40,720 nucleotides of DNA. Source: Bacteroidota bacterium (GTDB lineage: Bacteria > Bacteroidota > Bacteroidia > Bacteroidales > Bacteroidaceae). The notes under the pieces are model-generated. The model saw only the letters and a list, made by a program, of their open reading frames with translations. It did not search any database and had not been told where the DNA came from. This document shows, in pieces, positions 8,702 to 15,988 of this stretch (position 1 is its first letter; each line of letters begins with the position of its first letter). Location: positions 1 to 40,720 of the forward strand of contig JAEXAJ010000222.1 of the NCBI GenBank assembly GCA_023458215.1. Direction: 5' to 3'. Made by a program: the position numbers and the translations under genes.

Positions 8702-8749
8702 AAAGTGTTTCCGGCGGCAGAGCGCTGCCGCACGGGACACTTTATTTTT
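8702..8749 (+). terminator. Intrinsic terminator between wzc and upxY
   Basis: Outer stem AAAGTGT (8702-8708) pairs with ACACTTT (8737-8743). Inner stem CGGCAG (8715-8720) pairs with CTGCCG (8725-8730) around the loop AGCG. The stem is GC-rich and followed by TTTATTTTT. It lies 36 bp before the chosen upxY start, so it either ends the wcaJ-wza-wzc operon or works as an attenuator for upxY. Confidence 0.8.
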
Positions 8750-8784
8750 CAATCAGAGTTATGCAATCAGAGAAAAAACGAATT

Positions 8785-9312
8785 ATGGAACATACTCCCA
8801 ACACCGGCCAACGCCAATGGCTGGTAGCATACGTACAGTCTTGTCTTGAAAAGAAAACCGCCCAACGCCTCACGGCAATGGGTGTGGAACATTACCTGCC
8901 CGTGCAGACGGAGCTCCACCGCTGGAGCGACCGCATGAAACGGATAGACCGCCTGGTGCTTCCGATGATGATCTTTGTACACGTCAGCCCTCGCGAACAG
9001 TCGTTGCCGCTGACCCTGCAAGCCGTCAGCCGCTACATGGCGCAGCGTGGCAAGGGATGTCCAGCGGTGATTCCGGACGAGCAGATGAACCGCTTCCGCT
9101 TCATGCTGGATTACAGCGCCGAGGCGATAGAAATCTGCAACACTCCGCTGGCTCCCGGAGATGCCATAAAAGTGATCAAAGGGCCGCTGACGGGGCTCGA
9201 AGGAGAGTTAATTACCATTGGCGGGAAGAGCAAGGTGGCGGTCAGGCTGGATATGCTGGGCTGCGCACATGTGGATATGCCCGTGGGGTTTGTAGAGAAG
9301 GTAAAAGCATAG
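8785..9312 (+). CDS. UpxY-family transcription antiterminator (NusG paralog)
   Basis: A 175-residue NusG/RfaH-like regulator that keeps RNA polymerase moving through its own polysaccharide operon. The NGN domain (about 10-110: QWLVAYVQS, VEHYLPVQTELHRWSDRMKR, LVLPMMIFVHV) is followed by a KOW domain (about 122-172: PGDAIKVIKGPLTGLEGELI). In-frame ATGs at 8698 and 8761 exist. The first would place coding inside the terminator hairpin, and 8785 gives the standard N-terminus, but 8761 cannot be excluded. Known UpxY genes are normally first in their locus. Here it is fourth, behind a terminator, and no UpxZ gene follows. It ends one base before the convergent amidase gene. Confidence 0.9.
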   Translation: MEHTPNTGQRQWLVAYVQSCLEKKTAQRLTAMGVEHYLPVQTELHRWSDRMKRIDRLVLPMMIFVHVSPREQSLPLTLQAVSRYMAQRGKGCPAVIPDEQMNRFRFMLDYSAEAIEICNTPLAPGDAIKVIKGPLTGLEGELITIGGKSKVAVRLDMLGCAHVDMPVGFVEKVKA

Positions 9313-9313
9313 T

Positions 9314-9757
9314 TCACCACCTCTCTTTACTCACCTCGAAGCAGGGGCATTGCTTAGTCCACTCCATCGGCTCTACCTCTCCGTTGCCGTTCGTGTCGGG
9401 ACTGAGGTCGCGATGCCCCATTACTTTCGCTCCGGGATAATCCATCAATAACGCCCTTACCAGCACTCGAAGCGAGTGACGTTGCCATTCCGTACGGGTA
9501 TCTTTGGGCAAACCGTGTTCGTCGAGCCCTCCTTCATAACAAATTCCGATACTGTGTGCATTATAGCCGCGCGCATGGGCACCTACCCTCTCGACCGGAC
9601 GTGTAGTCAGGATGTGTCCGTCACGACGGATGTAAAAGTGATAGCCTATTCCGTCAAATCCACGTCTACGGTGGGCAGCCTCCAAGGCTTGTTCGGTAAA
9701 GGGTCGGTCCTGGCAGGTAGCACTGCAATGTATCACAAGTAAATTAATCTCTCGCAT
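9314..9757 (-). CDS. N-acetylmuramoyl-L-alanine amidase (type 2)
   Basis: A zinc amidase of the amidase_2/PGRP fold that cuts the bond between muramic acid and the stem peptide. The 147 residues contain the expected pieces: VIHCSAT with the first zinc His (residue 10), GIGYHFYIRRDG, GAHARGYNAHSIGICYEGG, and the late metal site GHRDLSPDTNGNG followed by CPCF. There is no signal peptide, a feature shared with phage lysin-like amidases. It lies downstream of the smalltalk gene on the same strand, in a block often seen beside Bacteroides polysaccharide loci. Its role there is not known to me. Confidence 0.92.
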   Translation of the reverse strand: MREINLLVIHCSATCQDRPFTEQALEAAHRRRGFDGIGYHFYIRRDGHILTTRPVERVGAHARGYNAHSIGICYEGGLDEHGLPKDTRTEWQRHSLRVLVRALLMDYPGAKVMGHRDLSPDTNGNGEVEPMEWTKQCPCFEVSKERW

Positions 9758-9762
9758 AATAT

Positions 9763-9804
9763 GTAATAAGGTGATAAGGTGATGTAATAAGGTGATAAAG
9801 TGAT
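9763..9804. repeat. Two tandem 21-bp repeats upstream of the amidase
   Basis: Two direct copies, 9763-9783 and 9784-9804, differ at one base. The core GGTGATAAGGTGAT resembles the repeats at 40597-40699. They fill the space just before the amidase start on the minus strand. Confidence 0.75.
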
Positions 9805-9857
9805 GTCAGTTCGATGAATTTCAGTTATACTACTGAAATCCATCGAACTAACGTCAC
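9800..9857. other. Long hairpin (26-bp stem) between smalltalk and amidase genes
   Basis: Arms 9800-9825 and 9832-9857 pair over 26 bp around the 6-nt loop TATACT. The only three mismatches are all transitions, which allow G-U pairs in RNA of one strand. No T-tract follows on the minus strand. It is probably an RNA structure that processes or protects the message, or a terminator partner of the preceding gene. Confidence 0.7.
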
Positions 9858-9862
9858 GACAA

Positions 9863-9958
9863 TTATCGGATCATAGCATGTGCACTCAATGCCCCAAGCA
9901 CAGCCGAGGCAATAGCAATAACAACTTTCAATACCTTGTCCCAAGTAGATGATTTCAT
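9863..9958 (-). CDS. 'Smalltalk' family small protein (31 aa)
   Basis: A 31-residue open frame on the minus strand starting MKSSTWDKVLKVVIAI and ending SAHAMIR. It has one hydrophobic, Ala-rich helix after a short charged head, which matches the tiny Bacteroides proteins named smalltalk that sit between HU-like and amidase genes. Its function is unknown and a membrane-associated peptide is likely. The position between the HU-like gene and the amidase supports it being real. Confidence 0.8.
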   Translation of the reverse strand: MKSSTWDKVLKVVIAIASAVLGALSAHAMIR

Positions 9959-9962
9959 AAAA

Positions 9963-10118
9963 TAGTGATTAGTGGTTAGTGATTAGTGATTTGTTAGTAA
10001 GGGAAGTGATTAGTGATCAGTGATTAGTGATTAGTGATTTGCTATTAATGATTACCATACAACCTTATTGCGCAGCCAAAGCATAAGCAAATCACTAATC
10101 ACTAATCACTAATCACTA
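9963..10118. repeat. Heptamer (GTGATTA) repeat hairpin
   Basis: Runs of GTGATTA heptamers at 9963-9992 and 10005-10041 face an inverse run at 10086-10118. CAGTGATTAGTGATTAGTGA and what follows to 10043 pairs with the right arm across a loop of about 42 bp. It separates the HU-like gene from the smalltalk gene. Confidence 0.8.
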
Positions 10119-10124
10119 TTTCCC

Positions 10125-10637
10125 CTATCCCAGCGGATTATCATTTTCATCCCCCGATCCTCCGCCGGTGTTTCCTCCGCCGGTATTTCCTCCGCCGGTG
10201 CTGCCGCCTTCTTCGTTCACCAGTTCGTAGGCGATATTGTTGGGGGCGCCTTTGGTGGTGGCCATTGAGTCGTTGACGAGGCGCAACGTGCTGGCTACTT
10301 TGAAGTTGATACGCACTTTGTCGATATTCTTCACGGTGCAATCTTTGGCGACGTCGGTGGCGACACAATGAAAGGAAGTACGAAAGATCCCGAAGTCGTC
10401 CAGACGGACACTGTTACCGTCCGTCAACTTTTCACGCATCTGGCGCACAATGGCCCTGCCTACATGCAGAACATCTTCGGCGGACATGCCGCCCAAGGCT
10501 TCAATCTCTTGTGCCAGTCGGGGCAGGTCGTACAGTTTTGCGTCACGCGACTTGCGTTTCAGGGTATAAACCATCGGCGACGATTTATCTCCGATCTTCT
10601 TGCGGCGCTGAGTGCGCACTACTAAAGCATTTGCCAT
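10125..10637 (-). CDS. HU/IHF-like DNA-binding protein with Gly-rich tail
   Basis: A 170-residue member of the long Bacteroidetes HU-like family. The HU fold spans roughly residues 35-130 (LPRLAQEIEALGGMS, VGRAIVRQMREKL, GNSVRLDDFGIFRTSF) and is preceded by a basic N-terminal extension. The C-terminus is a flexible tail with three GGGNT-like repeats, then an acidic end. The DNA-wrapping arm seems altered compared with classic HU, so DNA affinity may differ. It is the first gene of the HU-smalltalk-amidase run on the minus strand. Confidence 0.9.
   Translation of the reverse strand: MANALVVRTQRRKKIGDKSSPMVYTLKRKSRDAKLYDLPRLAQEIEALGGMSAEDVLHVGRAIVRQMREKLTDGNSVRLDDFGIFRTSFHCVATDVAKDCTVKNIDKVRINFKVASTLRLVNDSMATTKGAPNNIAYELVNEEGGSTGGGNTGGGNTGGGSGDENDNPLG
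10161..10205. repeat. Three 15-bp in-frame repeats in the HU-like gene
   Basis: Copies at 10161-10175, 10176-10190 and 10191-10205 (TCCGCCGGTGTTTCC type) encode the GGGNT repeats of the tail. Slippage would change tail length without a frameshift. Confidence 0.85.
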
Positions 10638-10700
10638 ACTTTTGTTTTTTTTAAAGGGTTCATAAATAAGGAATCAATGTCATTTTCTCTTGATGACTAT

Positions 10701-10709
10701 GCAAAGATA
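10701..10709 (-). promoter_or_regulatory. -7 box for the HU-like gene
   Basis: The minus strand reads TATCTTTGC, a match to TAnnTTTG, 64 bp before the start at 10637. No clear -33 element. Confidence 0.5.
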
Positions 10710-10888
10710 CTACCTCCGCTCCCCCTGCCGACGCCTTGCCACACCCTGCGATACCCTTCGGCGCTATTTGGCACCATTCGACGTGATAAACATGGGAAAT
10801 AGCTTTCATAAGCCACTGTTTTTTAGTACCTTTACATCAGTAAAACAGCTCATTACGCTCAAACAAACCCAATAAAATAAAAGTAAAA

Positions 10889-11143
10889 ATGGAAACACTC
10901 AAAGAATCATTCGAAACGAAATTCGTCGTCCGCAGCTACAGCAAAAGTGAACTTGCCATGCTATACAGCCCCTTCATCACCCCGAAAGCCGCCGTCAGGA
11001 AACTAAACCGCTGGATAGCCATCAAACCCGGACTCATCGAACGACTGCAAGAAGCCGGCATGCTGCCCAATGCCAAATGCTACACCCCCTTTCAAGTGTT
11101 CGTCATCGTAGACGAACTGGGAGAGCCCGAAGGAGTAGCGTGA
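10889..11143 (+). CDS. DUF4248 family protein
   Basis: An 84-residue protein recognised as DUF4248 from its layout: FVVRSYSKSELAMLYSP, then AAVRKLNRWI, then LQEAGMLPNAKCYTPFQVFV. The YxKxELAxxYxP start and the helix-rich middle suggest a small DNA-binding module like a short helix-turn-helix, but no function is established to my knowledge. It is the only plus-strand gene in the accessory block. It is transcribed toward the DUF3987 gene and ends 25 bp before a 22-bp tandem palindrome array. Confidence 0.85.
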   Translation: METLKESFETKFVVRSYSKSELAMLYSPFITPKAAVRKLNRWIAIKPGLIERLQEAGMLPNAKCYTPFQVFVIVDELGEPEGVA

Positions 11144-11168
11144 AAACAGGGAATGGCATTTTGAACAC

Positions 11169-11308
11169 AAATGCCCGGCATTCACTAACCAAATGCCAGA
11201 CATTTCAAGCACAAATCCCCGGCATTTGCCGCACAAACCTCCGCCATTTCAGTAGCAAATGCCGGAGGTTTTGGCAACAAATACCGGGGATTTCAATAGC
11301 AAATACCG
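11169..11308. repeat. 22-bp tandem array of palindromic units
   Basis: Units start at 11169, 11191, 11213, 11235, 11257, 11279 and 11301 with an exact 22-bp period. The last unit is truncated after 8 bp. Each carries a roughly palindromic 15-bp core of the form AAATNCCNGGNATTT followed by a 7-bp spacer resembling CAAGCAC. It lies between the convergent DUF4248 and DUF3987 genes. The layout suggests a multi-site protein-binding array. Confidence 0.85.
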
Positions 11309-11357
11309 TCTAAACTACCCCTTGGGGTTCACAAAGTCCATCGGGTTCTTTAGGCAC

Positions 11358-13730
11358 TTATTTTCCGCATGCAGGTTCTTCCTTCACCTTCTTATATATC
11401 TTGCCTCGGCGCACCACCATCCCCATCTCTTCGGCCTTCTTCAGATGCCGCTTGCCCGTAGAGAGCGACAAGCCTTGGCGGGTAGCCTCGGTCACAAATT
11501 CGGTGTACGAAAACTCCTGCGGCATCTCGTCCAGCACCGGCTGCAACTGGTGGAACTTGCGCAGCGGCAACGCCTTCCACGCCAGCTCCGGCAACGAAGA
11601 AGTGAGCAACAACGTATGCTCTATCAGCACCTTCACCATCTGCATGGCCGTGCGGAAGTCCTCGTCGGTACACAGCCGGTAACCCGCCGCCCAAAGTCCG
11701 TCCTCACACTTGCGCAAGGCAGTCAGCACGGCAGCCAGGCGAATCGCAATCAACCCGTGACGTATCACTACCGCCCCCGGAGAATTCTCGCCTTCGGACG
11801 CCACGTCCTTCAGGTAAGCCGAGAAGAAGCGCGTGTGCTCCTCCCACTGCTCCGTGGTAAAGTTCACTTCGGTAGTGCGCCCCTTCATCAGCAGATGGGC
11901 TTGCAGCACCTCGGCGCCCAGCTTTTCGAAGTACGACTGATAATCCATCTCGCCCGGATGCGGAGCCGCCGAACGCCATTTCCAGCAGGTTTCGGCAGTG
12001 AGCGCGGCAAGGCGGCTGTAGAGTCCGTCTTCCTGCGACTTCACCAAGGCCACCAACTGATTGGGCGTACCCGTGAGGCAGAGCGCCAGCCGTGGACGGT
12101 CTATGCAGACGGGTGCCCCGTCTATCCTGAACGTTGCCGACAGCGCTTCGTGATGGAAACAATTGCGCAACGCTTCGTCCTGCTTTCCGTAATCCTGCCC
12201 CATGGCCGAAGCCAGCGTATCAATCTCCGCAGCATGAATCACCCCGCCCAAGTCGCCGTTGTCACGCATGTGCCTGTAAAACATCGACTTCGAGGAGTTG
12301 GCGGGAATCTGGAAGAAGATGCGCTTCGGCTCCTCCGGCTTAGGATCGCGTTGCAGGCGCTGATGCTTGCGGCGCTGGTCGGCGGCGGCATCCTCCCACA
12401 CACGCAACCGCTCTTCGTAGGCCCTCATCTGCTCCTCGCTTTGGCGGACGTAATAATCGTGTATGCCCTTCGTCAGCCCCGCCGCCAGGGTCACAATCCC
12501 CTTGCCGGTACCAGCATGAGACACCCCGACGAAGAACAGGTGGGGCGACATCTCCCGTCCGTCGTACATAAACCGCACGTCGGGCAGGGCGGCACTCAGG
12601 TGGGCCATCATGCCCATGAGCAACATGTCACGCTCACGGTCGCTATGCGCCAACGCCACACCCTTAGCCAACAATTGCGGCAGATGGTCGTACACCCCTT
12701 GAGGGAAGTGCGGCAACTCCGCCCGCAGCTTGTTACTATTTTCCAACATTTCCTCCTGCTCTTCCTGCAAAGCCTCGCGGGATTCGCGGGTCATCTGAAA
12801 CTCCTGCCCCCTTGAACCCTGAGCGTGTGGACGAGACAGCGCCGGCTTGTCGCTAAGATACTGATAGCCTGTATGTATGCAACTCTCTATCTCCGCCGCC
12901 GTGAAATCGACGGTAGCGAAACGGCTCACCACCATCGCTATCAGAGCAGTCTGCTCCTGCGGCGAAAGATTTTTACTCCGAGCCGCACGCCCCAACGCTA
13001 ACGCCACCTCGTGGCGATGCCCCGACACAAAAGGATGCTTCTCCAAAAAGCGTTCGAGGAAGTCGGACATCAAGCCCTTGCCGGGACCTTGCGGCACGCC
13101 GTGATTTTGCAGGGCAACGGAAGCGGCATCCTCCTCACGCATCCGCCGTTCGCCCTCTTCCCGCCAAAGGAACGGAGTAGCTTCGGGATTGAAATACACC
13201 TCCCGATCCCACACCTCGGAGCAATAACGCCCCACATTGGCGCACGCCATATCCACCGGATGACCGGGCATCAGGCGGTTCAGTTCCTCGGCGATAACGG
13301 CATAAGCCACGGCATACTCACGCTCATCCGCCACATCCACCCGTATGCCGGCCTTCACACCCTCGGCGGACACACTGACCCACGCCGTCTGCACATAAGG
13401 CAACGTCTTGAGAAAATCCTTCACCTCACAAGTGCAGGCGCACGTATCGTCCCAGTCGAACATCATGCAGCCGCTCAAGCGCAGCAGATTCTTGTCCGCC
13501 CGTCCGCCCTCGAAGACACCCGCCATGGTGATGCCCGGAAATTTCTTCTTCAGGGCGGCAGCTTCTGCACTCTTTCCTTCGGCCAGCATCCTGCGATACA
13601 ACTCAGTCTTTTCTTTATACAAATCAGATTTTACCCGCTTCACAAAATCCTCTGTAGTAGACGGTTTCGGCTTTTTGTCGTACATATCATTAAAACGTGA
13701 TACCTCCGTCTTTTCGTCATTACAATTCAT
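11358..13730 (-). CDS. BT4734/BF3469-like primase-type N-domain fused to DUF3987 helicase-like domain
   Basis: A 790-residue multidomain protein. The N-terminal part (about 55-190: GGRADKNLLRLSGCMMFDWD, VSVSAEGVKAGIRVD) matches the BT4734-like domain related to replication primases. A VirE-like helical linker (about 225-300) leads to a P-loop ATPase of the DUF3987 type (about 340-710) with Walker A GVSHAGTGKG near 403-412. The C-terminus is a winged-helix-like stretch (YTEFVTEATRQGLSLSTGKR). Similar proteins occur on mobile elements and beside Bacteroides capsule loci. A DNA replication-related role is inferred. Its partner in this block appears to be the HU-like/amidase run. Confidence 0.88.
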   Translation of the reverse strand: MNCNDEKTEVSRFNDMYDKKPKPSTTEDFVKRVKSDLYKEKTELYRRMLAEGKSAEAAALKKKFPGITMAGVFEGGRADKNLLRLSGCMMFDWDDTCACTCEVKDFLKTLPYVQTAWVSVSAEGVKAGIRVDVADEREYAVAYAVIAEELNRLMPGHPVDMACANVGRYCSEVWDREVYFNPEATPFLWREEGERRMREEDAASVALQNHGVPQGPGKGLMSDFLERFLEKHPFVSGHRHEVALALGRAARSKNLSPQEQTALIAMVVSRFATVDFTAAEIESCIHTGYQYLSDKPALSRPHAQGSRGQEFQMTRESREALQEEQEEMLENSNKLRAELPHFPQGVYDHLPQLLAKGVALAHSDRERDMLLMGMMAHLSAALPDVRFMYDGREMSPHLFFVGVSHAGTGKGIVTLAAGLTKGIHDYYVRQSEEQMRAYEERLRVWEDAAADQRRKHQRLQRDPKPEEPKRIFFQIPANSSKSMFYRHMRDNGDLGGVIHAAEIDTLASAMGQDYGKQDEALRNCFHHEALSATFRIDGAPVCIDRPRLALCLTGTPNQLVALVKSQEDGLYSRLAALTAETCWKWRSAAPHPGEMDYQSYFEKLGAEVLQAHLLMKGRTTEVNFTTEQWEEHTRFFSAYLKDVASEGENSPGAVVIRHGLIAIRLAAVLTALRKCEDGLWAAGYRLCTDEDFRTAMQMVKVLIEHTLLLTSSLPELAWKALPLRKFHQLQPVLDEMPQEFSYTEFVTEATRQGLSLSTGKRHLKKAEEMGMVVRRGKIYKKVKEEPACGK

Positions 13731-13786
13731 CTCTAAATTTTACTTATTCATTAATAAAAACAGCCTTATCAAAGCTTTTATCAATA

Positions 13787-13795
13787 GCAAAGATA
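13787..13795 (-). promoter_or_regulatory. -7 box for the BT4734/DUF3987 gene
   Basis: The minus strand reads TATCTTTGC, 57 bp before the start codon at 13730. It matches TAnnTTTG and has no evident -33 element. Confidence 0.5.
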
Positions 13796-13907
13796 TACAT
13801 TTTTCCCCACATACATCAATTTACATCCCGGAGGGTTAAGCGACAAAATCACCCGTTTAACATAGCTGAGCGGGCACTTTTCCGATTTATACTCACCGAA
13901 AAAAATA

Positions 13908-14207
13908 TCAACTTCCCAACACATCTTTCCGTTTTCTCTTAATTTCCTGACATTTCTGCCTTTCTTCCTCCTCTTCGAGTGCTTTTTTCCTTTCCCTCTC
14001 CTCCTCCTTCACATCTTGCAAATCGGGATTGATACGATTTGCCACCGTGACAATATGTGCCAAGTGCTTGGCTTCTTCGTGCGACGCCCTTGAGCAGGCT
14101 TCATACACTTTGTCCAGACATCGCCTAATCGTTTCTATCAATGCCAGCCTCCTATTCCTCACATGTTCCGTAATTACTTCCAAAGCAAATATTTCTTTGC
14201 CATTCAT
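13908..14207 (-). CDS. Hypothetical protein, charged helical C-terminus
   Basis: I do not recognise a family. The chosen start gives 99 residues: a compact N-terminal part (MNGKEIFALEVITEHVRNRR), a helical region (residues 20-65), and a very charged Glu/Lys/Arg helix (about 67-99, EEERERKKALEEEEERQ). An upstream in-frame ATG at 14270 adds 21 Asn/Lys-rich residues. It falls inside a perfect -7 box (14267-14275), so the shorter start is preferred. It precedes the DUF3987 gene on the same strand, about 180 bp apart. Confidence 0.6.
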   Translation of the reverse strand: MNGKEIFALEVITEHVRNRRLALIETIRRCLDKVYEACSRASHEEAKHLAHIVTVANRINPDLQDVKEEERERKKALEEEEERQKCQEIKRKRKDVLGS

Positions 14208-14266
14208 CAGAATCAAAACTTTAATTTTTTTTCCATTATAGTTATTATTATTTTGTTTATAATTCC

Positions 14267-14275
14267 GCAAAATTA
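14267..14275 (-). promoter_or_regulatory. -7 box for the small hypothetical gene
   Basis: The minus strand reads TAATTTTGC (TAnnTTTG). RNA would begin near 14260, which leaves ATG 14207 as the first usable start. Confidence 0.45.
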
Positions 14276-14328
14276 AAAATCTCCGTTCATTAAAATGAAA
14301 AAAATTAGGTATTTTGACATATAGTCGT

Positions 14329-14337
14329 TATCTTTGC
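14329..14337 (+). promoter_or_regulatory. Candidate promoter for the glycan-assembly operon
   Basis: TATCTTTGC at 14329-14337 is a strong -7 box. TTTG at 14313-14316 is only 12 bp upstream, so the -33 spacing is not standard. A leader of about 105 nt follows, with a GC-rich patch at 14382-14420 (AAGCCGGCCGGCGTGGGAGG and on), before wzx at 14450. Confidence 0.5.
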
Positions 14338-14449
14338 ACGCCATTTTACAAGTAAATGCATAGTTTTCGTCTTTTTCAAGCCGGCCGGCGTGGGAGGGGC
14401 GAGGGCGTAGCGCGGGGATTTCTTTCTTCACCTACCTTCTTAGCAATAA

Positions 14450-15988
14450 ATGCCATCTACATCAGAGAACAATAAACGCATAGTTCTGAACACACTACTA
14501 TTGTATGTACGTATGTTCTTTACAATGGGCGTGAGTTTATATACAAGCCGCATAGTACTCAATGTTTTAGGTGTCGAAGATTTCGGCATCTACAACGTGG
14601 TAGGAGGAGTGGTAGCCATGTTTTCCATAGTTTCAGGTTCGCTATCAGCGGCTATCAGCCGTTTCATAACCTTTGAATTAGGAAAAGAAAATCAAGAACG
14701 ATTAAAAAAGATCTTTTCATCCGCAGTTATCATTCAAATAGCATTGGCCCTGATTATTTGTTTTCTAGCAGAAACAGTAGGCGTATGGTTCCTGAATCAC
14801 AAAATGAACATCCCCCCCGATCGCATGATTGCCGCCAATTGGGTATTACAGTGCTCCACACTCACTTTTATGATTAACCTCATCAGCATCCCTTACAATG
14901 CGGCAATCATTGCACACGAGCGCATGAAAGCTTTTGCCTACGTAAGTATTTTAGAGGTCTCTTTAAAATTAGCTATTGTCTTTACTTTATACATATCGGT
15001 ATTCGACAAACTCATCACCTACTCTATCCTGTTACTCATTGTCGCAGCAATTATTAGACTGGTATATGGCATTTATTGCCGAAAGCACTTTGCCGAGTGC
15101 ACATTACACCTTGCCTACGACAAGGCAGTATTGAAAGAGCTTACAAGCTTTGCCGGATGGAATTTCATAGGTTCCTCCTCGGCCATATTAAGAGACCAAG
15201 GAGTAAATATAGCCATCAATTTATTTTGCGGACCGGCAGCCAACGCAGCACGAGGGATATCCCTTCAAGTAAATTCGGCCATTCAAAGTTTTGTCACCAA
15301 CTTCATGACCGCACTCAATCCGCAAATCACAAAGTCATACGCAGCCGGAAACAAAGAATATATGATGAACTTAATCTTTCAAGGCGCACGCTTTTCTTTC
15401 TTCTTGCTTTTATTATTGTCATTACCCATAATTATTGAGGCCAACAGTATTCTTACAATTTGGCTTGGCGTTGTACCTGCACATACCTTGGGTTTTGTAC
15501 GGTTGGTACTAATCTATACCATGATTGAGTCAATCTCCGGTCCACTAATTACAGCCATGCTGGCCCATGGCAAGATAAAGACTTACCAAATAATCGTAGG
15601 CGGATTGCAAATGATAAATTTCCCGGTTTCCTATGCACTGCTTTATTGGGGCGTTGTCCCCGAAATAACCATGGTTGTTGCCATTATCATATCCCACTGT
15701 TGCCTCATTGCACGTCTTTTGTTACTACGCAACATGATAGGGATTTCTGCTAAATCGTATTTCAAAAAGGTATACGCCAATATCATTCTTGTAAGCATCT
15801 TATCATCTATCTTACCAGTGTGTATCTACACTCAACTTTCCGCAGGTCTCGATCGCTTTATTATAGTAGCCGGTTGTTCGCTGATATGTACCTCTCTAGC
15901 CATTTTTTATGCGGGTTGTTCCAATAATGAAAGAGCTTTCATCATTCAAAAAGTTTGTACACTAAAAGATAAACTGATAAAGAAATGA
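14450..15988 (+). CDS. Wzx-type flippase (MATE/MVF superfamily)
   Basis: A 512-residue polytopic inner-membrane protein of the polysaccharide-transporter family that flips lipid-linked repeat units to the periplasm. About 12-14 hydrophobic segments are visible. The N-terminus has the familiar LYTSRIVLNVLGVEDFGIYN, then GGVVAMFSIVSGSLSAAISR. It is the first gene of the long assembly operon and overlaps the next gene by ATGA. Flippase specificity usually follows the glycan, which fits its grouping with the AT-rich glycosyltransferases rather than with the export genes. Confidence 0.93.
   Translation: MPSTSENNKRIVLNTLLLYVRMFFTMGVSLYTSRIVLNVLGVEDFGIYNVVGGVVAMFSIVSGSLSAAISRFITFELGKENQERLKKIFSSAVIIQIALALIICFLAETVGVWFLNHKMNIPPDRMIAANWVLQCSTLTFMINLISIPYNAAIIAHERMKAFAYVSILEVSLKLAIVFTLYISVFDKLITYSILLLIVAAIIRLVYGIYCRKHFAECTLHLAYDKAVLKELTSFAGWNFIGSSSAILRDQGVNIAINLFCGPAANAARGISLQVNSAIQSFVTNFMTALNPQITKSYAAGNKEYMMNLIFQGARFSFFLLLLLSLPIIIEANSILTIWLGVVPAHTLGFVRLVLIYTMIESISGPLITAMLAHGKIKTYQIIVGGLQMINFPVSYALLYWGVVPEITMVVAIIISHCCLIARLLLLRNMIGISAKSYFKKVYANIILVSILSSILPVCIYTQLSAGLDRFIIVAGCSLICTSLAIFYAGCSNNERAFIIQKVCTLKDKLIKK

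Noticed and set aside
9965..10118. Origin iterons or a CRISPR-like repeat
   Set aside because: The heptamers occur as facing inverse runs, a hairpin, and similar hairpins exist elsewhere in the window next to unrelated genes.
11169..11308. CRISPR-like array
   Set aside because: The period is 22 bp with a 7-bp gap that is itself similar between units, so there are no unique spacers, and no cas genes are near.
11259..12815. 518-residue plus-strand reading frame
   Set aside because: It lies opposite the BT4734/DUF3987 gene in GC-rich DNA. The composition (His, Arg, Gln, Leu runs) has no family features, so it is an antisense shadow.
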